From NCBI GenBank assembly GCA_015680685.1, contig MNCI01028786.1, positions 159,153-223,152 of the forward strand: a stretch of DNA of 64,000 bases, given 5' to 3'. A program made the translations under genes and the position numbers. This DNA comes from Gnetum montanum. Its lineage: Eukaryota > Streptophyta > Gnetopsida > Gnetales > Gnetaceae. This document shows, in pieces, positions 56,299 to 64,000 of the stretch. A model generated the notes under the pieces. That model was not told the DNA's origin. It did no database searches and saw nothing but the letters and a program-made list of their open reading frames with translations. Each line of letters starts with the position of its first letter. Position 1 is the stretch's first letter.

Positions 56299-57200
56299 AT
56301 ATTTTATTTGATTTCTGTATGATTTCTAATAATAGTTTCTGGTACTTTTCCTGTCCGTTATATGACAGAAGCCTGTCCCCTTACCGAGTAACTTGGGCTA
56401 TGATAAATTTTTATCTTGCGTTAGTTATTTACGATTTGAACTTTTATAGAATGATATTATTTTGAAAAGAAAGTTGAATGTGAATTTAATGTAAATTTGC
56501 TTCAATGATATAGCTAACGAGTGTTTAATTTAAATTAATAAACCTACTTTTAATTCAGGTTGTTAAACATACTTCTCCATCTTACAGTGTTGTACATGTT
56601 TAATAATTTGCAAATCTATGAAACTAAAACAGTTTTTATTATATCCATGGACCCTCAAGGCCCATTACTCTATTGAACAGAGGAGATATATACATAGTGT
56701 ACATAGCAAACATTTCATTCATATATTTTTTTTTAATAAATCTGATTTTTTTGAGCATATATGATTTTTTTCTCTAATTTTTCTCTGAAAAATCTGATTT
56801 CTTTAGAATTCTCCAATGGGGGATTCTATATTATTCCCATCTTCCTCAACCAATGTGAAATTTTTGCTTTTTTATTGATGCAAAGATTTTTGTTGATTCT
56901 CAAAATGCAATTTTACAAGCTTCTAAGAAAAAGGTTGACCCCTTTTTCCAATGATGTTGATGCAACTAAGACACCAAATTTTGTTCTTGCTGATGTATAT
57001 GAATCATTTATTCATCACAATATGTGTTCATTTTAATTCTAAGCTACCTACCTCATAATCAAAGTTTCATGTCACAAGTAAATGATGTGATAAAAAAACA
57101 TGATATCCAAGTTTTCTATTCCAAATATTATTCTTTTTTTTTTCTACTTATTAGGTTAAGTAATGCTTTGATGGTGCAACGTGTCCTAGATATAGGGTTT
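56299..57200. other. MUTS2 3' flank
   Basis: This is AT-rich sequence after the stop. An AATAAA at about 56536 could serve as a polyadenylation signal, but AT-rich DNA makes this weak. The open frame at 56761-57036 has no recognisable domain. Confidence 0.4.
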
Positions 57201-57239
57201 TTTATACATAAGTATGTTGTGTTAATCATTTGTAAGTGA

Positions 57240-57600
57240 GCTTTAGATTTTGATGTCCAATCTAAAGAACATGTTAAAGTTTCATGCTTTATTGAGTTAT
57301 ATAATATCCCATTGATTTTTCAAAAAGCTAAGCTAAAAATTGTTAGTTTTGTTAATCCCATTAACCATATGGAGTTTATTTTTACAACTTTAATTTTTCT
57401 TAGAATTTTATTTTTTTATTTTTTTTTTTTGTAAAAATCAACCTTCTCAATCGTAAAAATGAATTGAAACTACAAGTAGAAAGAAAGACATGTATTTAGC
57501 CAATTACATATTATGAACTTCCTAATTCTTGTAACTTTTGCCATCATGAAGAACATTTGTTTAATGTTTGTTTTTTTGCTAAGAAAAAAGATTTTGAAAA
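57240..57600 (+). pseudogene. LINE ORF1 zinc-knuckle remnant
   Basis: One frame reads EHVKVSCFIELYNIPLIFQK and then, about 80 codons later, YYELPNSCNFCHHEEHLFNV followed by Cys (57520-57572). This is the pattern YExLPxFCFxCGxIGHxxxxC of the CCHC zinc knuckle that ends plant LINE ORF1 (DUF4283 plus zf-CCHC). All three Cys and the His are present at 57531-57572. Flanks are too decayed to assign. Confidence 0.5.
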
Positions 57601-58399
57601 AAAAAATGTGTTTAAGTTGAAGATACAAAAATTAAGTTAATGTTAACAATAAGAATGATCAAATGGCAATAAAGAATCCATAAAAAATAGAAGTTTTTGT
57701 GTATAATTTCACTAGTACTAAAGAAAATATAAAGCTACCTAAACAACTCATAAGGTAAATCTTTCCTTGTTTGACAAAAACACTACTAACGCAACAAAAA
57801 TCAAAACTAGTGTTTGACAAAAAGGTTATAATTGATGGTGAATATTTTTGACATAAGAACAAGTAATGAGATGAAAGTCTTCCATAAGTGTTATCACTTT
57901 CTTACTTTGATACAAATATTGTATTAAGTCATAGCTCTCTATCTTGAATCATTCTACTATTTTAAGTTCAAGAATAGATATGGGAAAGTGATGTAAATTT
58001 TGTTAAGATTGATCTTTCTCCTTACTAATTATTAATTTTCTTCACTTGTTTTTGGTTTCAAAGTATTAATGATAAGGTTGTACACATGAGTAGAAAGTTC
58101 TAAAAGCAAAAAGTTTTTTCTTTCTGTATATTTTTTTCAATGATGTTACTTAGTGCCAAGTTTGTGATATACTTGGAATTTTCTTTGTTCATTATCAATA
58201 TTTTTGTTGCAATTCGACATCCATTAATAAAGTTACCAAGTTTCTTTGGTGTTATTTCTAATAGGTTAATTAAACAATTAGTCGTATTATGTTATTTGTG
58301 GCAATTATGCTCTAGAACAAAACATAAAAAATATATGATGTTCATCTTTAATTACTCTTTGTTTGCATGACTATACGTTCTCTTTTCTTGTGGAACTTT

Positions 58400-59400
58400 G
58401 ACCCATCTACCTATTTCAATTATAAAATAGTGAGACCCCAATTTTGCTTAGTTGATGCAACATTGTAGGTAATGAGATATAAGGGCAAACAAAAAAGTTG
58501 TTTTCTTGTTGATGTCTCTTCTAATTCTTGTTAGGTAAATTTGCTTATTTTCTGCTAGGTTACCCTGCTATGCAAAAGTGTCTTGTTTCTAATACTTGAA
58601 TAGGGTTGCTTTATATTAGTGTAGAATATCCACCTCAATGTTCCATTGTGAACCAAATCATTCCCTTATGGAACCACCCCTTATATTGTTGCAACATAAA
58701 CTTCCTTTGAAAAATTACTTGTGCTACAAGAAAGTCTACAAACATATACTAGAAATTGACAAAGGACCTCACATTGCACACCCATACAAAAGAGTTGGTT
58801 GTACATAAAAGCAAAAAAAAAATCTTTTTTCTTTTTTTGATTTTTTACACTAAGATAGCTTCCCTTTAACATTTTCTTTTTAAATCAAATATGGCTTTCA
58901 ATCTACCTACAATCCTCTATTCAATGCATGTGTCTATTTATAATTGTGGGAAAGATCCAAACCAAGGTGCCTATAAGTTGGTGTCACATATACTTAGTCT
59001 TTTTCAATGATAAAGGGGTAATCATTATTCCTACTGCCCCATAATTTTGGCTTTTTGCTCATTGACTTTCATTCCTAACTCTTGGTAAGAATTGTCCAAA
59101 AATAAGCATTTGTTGCAAACCTTCCATAGAATTGAAAATGAGAGCTACATCATCAACATAAAACAAGATGTTGATAGAATGATCGTTAATTTTATAGAGT
59201 ATTTACCTGGAATTTTATACATCCTCTTATCAAGTTCATCAATAAAAATGCCAATAAGTGTAGGCAAAAGAGAACACCTTTGTTTTACCACAATATCACT
59301 ATAATTCATATAATTGTGTCGCATTGCAACATAATCCATTGTAATCCAACATGTAACTTATAAAATGAAAGTTGAAAGCCTTCACTACAATTTTAGTATG
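58400..59400 (-). pseudogene. Decayed RT of second-clade LINE
   Basis: Minus-strand frames give SDIVVKQRCSLLPTLIGIFI followed by DELDKRM (about 59310), matching the RT palm motif (S)xxxxGVxQGCPLSPTLFxxFIDEL. FLDNSYQELGMKVNEQKAKI (about 59100) corresponds to the block after YADD. Further left, the TSNFSKEV zone (about 58690) is weak. The catalytic box is lost to substitutions and stops. The assignment rests on two motifs. Confidence 0.45.
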
Positions 59401-59565
59401 AGCTTGTGACTTTGATTCTACCTATAAGCAATAAATCCAATTCTAATGAATTATGGTAAGACACAAATGAAGGTTTTTTTTTTTTCATTGAATATATGAA
59501 AAATATGAAATTTTCCTATATGTACCCAAAGGCATAAGCCAAACTTAAATGAGGTATTAGCCTAC

Positions 59566-59690
59566 TAGTATAGGTCTTGGCTTGGTAATCCCAGGTCACA
59601 AGTTCAATTCCACTAGGTAGCATTGAGTTATAAACTTCTATAAATCTTGTGGTGTATTTATGTTTTACTTATTTTAGGTTCCAATTGAGT
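59566..59690 (+). repeat. SINE-like element, family member 2
   Basis: This is the partner of the element at 55632. A B-box-like AAGTTCAATTCC lies at about 59605, with the upstream TCTTGGCTTGGTAATCCCAG and the shared body. It lies between two diverged 48-bp direct repeats (59497-59543 and 59713-59761). Confidence 0.5.
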
Positions 59691-60604
59691 TGTGGTTTTA
59701 ATTTTGAAATAATGAAAAATATGAAACTTTAACTACATGTTCCCAAAGCCATAAGCCAATACAAAGGCCAATGAGTGGTGGCTCAAATGATTGTCTTGTT
59801 TTCAAACCAAGTATTTGCTAGCAAGAGGTTGTAAGTGTCATGTTTGTCATGCCCAAAGATAACAATTTAGGACTCTCCTTCTCATTACCCACATTTAAAA
59901 TAAAATAAAAGACACATCCACACATAAAAACAAACAAACACAATACATATATTGGTTTTAACATGCAAAATCATAAGGTTATAAGTTCATGGACTAGATA
60001 GTACTATAAACATGTAGATATTGAAGTGAAAAATGTTATAAAGTTCAACACAAGGTGAAACTAGTAAGAGAAGTGAACATCCATGGATATGGAGCTCTAC
60101 GGTTTAGCGTATAAATGCTAATATAGTGCATGTGTAATTGATAAACGTCAAGATAATAAGTTGATAAACATCATAGGATGTCGTAAACACAAAGTCATGA
60201 CTATGTGTTCAATAACTAATGTATAAAACACCAAACTATGTAAAGAATACACCACAAGTGGTAACCATAAGTGACAACCACCATGATTGAAACCCATGAT
60301 TGATCATAATTAATCAAAGTTTAAACAATACAAATAGTCTCTCTGATATTGAATGAATGCAAAATATATAAAATAAAATCAATAATCATTACAATCATTA
60401 ATTGTTAAACCAAGCCTTTGTTTGAAAAATGGATCTAATATATTTAACCACCTAAAGGTGCATTGTAATATTATACCTCACAATATATCTATGAGAGGTG
60501 TTAGCCATGGTTGTGAAGAAAAGTATTTTTGTAAATTGTTATGACTCTTAAGTTCCTTTCCTTTATGACTCCATAGGAAAAGTTATGATCCTTCAATTAT
60601 AAGT

Positions 60605-60740
60605 TACTAAAAGAAGTAGATGGGTTCAAATTCTAAGAAAAGGGAGAACCTATCGTTTATGCAATCAAAGAGCAGTTGAAGATGAGCATCACATATTCCT
60701 AAAATGTCCTATTTTAGAGAAAAGTCACTACAAATGGCAG
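60605..60740 (+). pseudogene. C-terminal zinc motif of second-clade LINE
   Basis: The + strand reads RTYRLCNQRAVEDEHHIFLK followed by CPILEKSHYKWQI. It matches the RxCRLCxxxxVEDExHxxLxCPxY tail found in the fragment at 53.66-53.70 kb on the other strand. The zinc ligands here are Cys, His and Cys, with the first Cys changed to Tyr. This isolated remnant has no RT beside it on this strand. Confidence 0.55.
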
Positions 60741-63700
60741 ATTATAGATAATATTTTATATGAGCTTTTTGAAATAGCACCAAAGAATTTGGTATCTTTA
60801 TTGATGAAGTGTTTCTTACACATACTATGTATATTTCTTCTATCCAATAGATCTTGAGGGTCTTTAGATGTAATAAAAGGTGTTTTAGTTGTAGTTTATT
60901 TACTTTATTATAAACAAAAACCATAGTTTAACCATGAATTGATTGAAGAAACTTTAACATAATACATCAAAGTTTTTTAATTATTATAATATATCCTCTA
61001 ATTAAGATACAATCATTAGTTTCTTAGCACTAGCTTAGTCATATATTTATAATATATATCTATAATTTAGCTGAGAGAAACTTTCTCGTTCTTGTAAACA
61101 AAGATATACATCATTACCAAATCCTCCACATTTTTATATAAAAAATTATTTAATAGTGAAATAAAAAATGTGACATATGTACCCAATTTTGTGTGTGTGT
61201 GTGTCTGTTTTTTTATTTTTTCTTTTTTTTTTTTCTTTTTTTTTTCTTTTTTTGATGAATCTAGGTAGGATACACAAAGTAAAATTGTCATAAATGGTAA
61301 TATATAAAGATCAAATACACTTACAAGCATAAAACTAAACAAAATTAAATTTGAGATCTAAAACTATATGAAATGGTGGTAAATTTGGTTTTGTTATGGA
61401 TGAAATATTATTTAGTGTTATGGATAGGCTATCCTAGAGCATTACAAAATATAATTTGGCATTACTAATCTACAATTGGTAGTTGGTCTCTCAACCAAAA
61501 AAAGACAAAATGAGTTATGAAGGATTACAATGATCAATGAAGAGCCATAAGCACTCACAAGGTATAAAGGAGCCTTGATCACACCTTATAAGAGATATGT
61601 GGATTAGTAAGAAAACTAGAACGACAAGAAGGAGAAGTATTCATAAGTTGATAGCATAACAAGATGATGGCTTGTAAGACCACAAGAAGTGAAGAGAGCT
61701 CCAACTCATAAGTACGATGAGAAGACGAAGAAGGGAGGCTCATAGTATGTGTTCCCGTAATGAGTCCCCCAACTCTTCCAAATGGTACCAAAGGAGAAAT
61801 GTTAACCATGGATTGTAAAGACAAGAGGAGTCATGGATACGCCTAGCATCAAAAGAAGGATTAGTGCTTCAAGGATCAAGATTGAAGAAATTAAGCACAA
61901 TGAACTTGAATAGAGGATTCAAAAAAAGAAGTTGCTACAATAATGAGGATAAGCTACCACTAAGGTAGTAATCCATTCGTTGATGAACAACTGAACTTAC
62001 TTAACTGTGAATCATTGAAAGAGTTCAAAGTGGCCTACCCCATGTAAAATTAAGGATAATGATTTATCCATAGGCATTATAAGTATGGCATGAGACCACA
62101 ATGCTAGATGATACAACACTATAGCTCTTGTAGCACCATAGGAAAGAGCAATACCATTGAAACACAAAATTTCTTGCAAACTTCCTTTAATCTGAATAAT
62201 AAGCTCAAAGACATATGTTGCTAGTTGTTACTATCTATCAAAATCAAAACCAATACTAGTTATAAGCTATCTATGATAGCTTATGATCAATTTTGATCTA
62301 TAAATTAAATCAATGTGACTCTATTCGTTTCAAAGAGGATTCAAAAGCAATTAGTAAGATTAGTAAGATAATACTCGTAACTATGGAAAGAATTATAAAT
62401 TATAGTTATCTTATAGATCAAAGTTATAACTGCTCAAATAGATCTTGGTATATTCAAAGGGGATAAAATGAAAACAATTGGATATAACTTCATAACTTAT
62501 TACATTTGACTGCTCTAAGCATTCCTTTAAGAATCATGTGTTATGAGTAATTTCCCGTTTCATGTGTTGCAATTGGCCTAGGCAAGTAATATTAAATAAA
62601 ACACAACAATTCAATATGAACCATTGCAACCTCTCTTGACTATTGCGTTAACTGTGTTAGAATACCTTCCACAATCCGTAAAAATATGCTTAAAATGTTA
62701 CATTTCAAACGCTAACAACGTATAATTCTCAGTAATTTACCATTTAAGATCGAACTGCTAACATTTTTATACCAAAACCATAAATTAAAGGTTTGATTTA
62801 GAATTGGTGCTGAATATTTTATAGGAACATGATGCTGAAAGATTGGTTCAATAGTGCACTAACATACATTGTGTGTGTATCAGTGGCCTCTTTGTTCCGG
62901 TCTACCAACAGTTATCAATACGAAAAAAGGGACCAGACCTCTTGATCGTAAATGTCCCAAAAAAGCCCACAATGTACCGTTGATAGATGAAAACTTCCAA
63001 TATATCCATATGCGTCAAAAGCATTAGAATAAAATTTTTAAATGAAAAAAGCTACTCGAGACCTGCAACATTTCAACTTCTCAAAAGTTTCCCGGCTCTT
63101 TTAAATTTCAAATTGTAATGATCCTTGCTGCTGTAATCAATAGAGAATTAAAAAATGCTTTAAAATTTTTGTACAGATGTTTAAAAAATTGGACTTTTTG
63201 TTCACTAATAATACCTATCGTTTGATTTCAGAGAAATGAAAGCATTCGCTGTGTTTTGAATCTGTAATTCGTAGAAAGCTCTATCGTAAGCAAAGTGGAC
63301 CATTCGTTCTGAGATAATACCAGGAGGCAAACACGTGTCCTAGGCCAACTATATAAAACTAGAGTTAGAACCCAAATACCAGATTGTGTGATAATTAACA
63401 TGTAAAACCATAAACTAAAAGATGGAAATGCTAATAAAATCAACTTCGTTTTGAAAATCATACTCAAATAATTTATATTTTAGAGTTGTTATGCTATGGC
63501 ATCTCTTTATGTAACATGGTCTGAAAAAATTGTTAAAAAGAAAGAAGAAACCACTATTACATTAAAGCAGCACTCCCTTCTATACACATCTCTACTCTCT
63601 CATCGCTGAAGGTACGATTCATTCCCTTCAAAAAAAAAACTACAGTAACCAGCAACACATGCTAGCACAAATGGAAGAAGCTATCAAAAACAGTCCTATG

Positions 63701-64000
63701 GTCATTGCCTTCATGATAGCAACGACTGAACACAAATGAAACAATGACTCTGATTCCTAAACATAAACACCTTCAATTCACATTTTTATCTCTGCTGAGA
63801 AGCCACAAACGACATAAAGGTCTCTCTGCACTGACACTGAAACCATTCTGCCTGACCTTGAACTCTTTAGGGATAGCTTCTTAATAGCAACTTATCCCCA
63901 TCTCTTGTCACTAGCTTCTTAACAGCAACTTCTCTCCCTCGCTCTCACTCAAAACCATGTACTCATTGAAACATTGTGCAATGAAGGCAAAACTTAGCTA
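60741..64000. other. Downstream flank, no gene recognised
   Basis: AT-rich sequence contains a GT microsatellite beside poly-T tracts (about 61192-61255) and a tandem pair at about 63870-63930 (AGCTTCTTAAYAGCAACTT). Short open frames on both strands show no recognisable domains. Confidence 0.45.

Noticed and set aside
61192-61342. Lys-rich minus-strand open frame at the GT/poly-T tract
   Set aside because: It is encoded by microsatellite and homopolymer sequence; no gene support.

Overview
The window looks like nuclear DNA of a land plant with a very large genome, most likely a gymnosperm. This is inferred from gene structure and repeat content; the species was not identified. It is dominated by one host gene on the + strand: the C-terminal part of a MutS2-type mismatch-repair-like ATPase (MUTS2). 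Seven exons at 2380-2427, 9755-9885, 20708-20790, 30206-30309, 39420-39490, 39720-40042 and 56141-56298 read in one frame. They give 305 residues and a stop, with matching splice phases at all six junctions. Five of the six introns are 7-16 kb long and packed with retrotransposons.

Most of the rest is one superfamily of plant L1-type LINEs, with about ten copies on both strands. The 5' part has a DUF4283/zinc-knuckle ORF1, then endonuclease, reverse transcriptase and zf-RVT. In most copies that reach the 3' end, the ORF2 reading frame continues for several hundred residues past zf-RVT. It passes a conserved block of unknown function (possibly related to a plant transposon-protein domain), then a Glu/Arg/Gln-rich coiled coil, and ends in a segment that reads as a DnaJ (J) domain with an HPD motif. 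This J domain is seen in six copies (10.99-11.24, 25.83-26.09, 34.39-34.65, 35.37-35.63, 43.35-43.60 and 54.60-54.86 kb), including two strongly diverged ones. I consider a LINE carrying its own J-domain co-chaperone tail the most interesting content of the window.

Layout: 0-0.64 kb LINE 3' end (internally deleted); 2.4 kb MUTS2 exon; 3.5 kb SINE-like; 4.0-4.5 kb LINE 3' fragment; 5.2-9.4 kb old LINE (-); 9.8 kb exon; 10.6-12.1 kb diverged J-LINE (-); 14.9 kb decayed organellar-type tRNA-Gln; 18.5-20.3 kb decayed Ty1/copia; 20.7 kb exon; 21.4-23.1 kb diverged LINE with a different C-terminus (-); 25.6-29.8 kb J-LINE (-); 30.2 kb exon; 30.87-34.88 kb (+) and 35.09-39.15 kb (-), two J-LINEs tail to tail with clear target-site duplications; 39.4-40.0 kb two exons; 40.7-53.4 kb old LINE (+) split by a J-LINE (43.06-47.57 kb) and a 3.3 kb LTR-like insertion (48.94-52.25 kb); 53.6-54.5 kb a second LINE clade; 54.5-55.4 kb J-LINE fragment; 56.1 kb terminal MUTS2 exon; 56.3-64 kb downstream flank with decayed LINE and SINE remnants and no recognisable host gene.

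All transposon ORFs seen here are broken. The assembly has two N-runs and five single Ns. One short contig between two Ns (32159-32406) is inverted relative to the LINE around it, and two single Ns are flanked by exact or near-exact duplicated sequence, so those junctions are likely artefacts.
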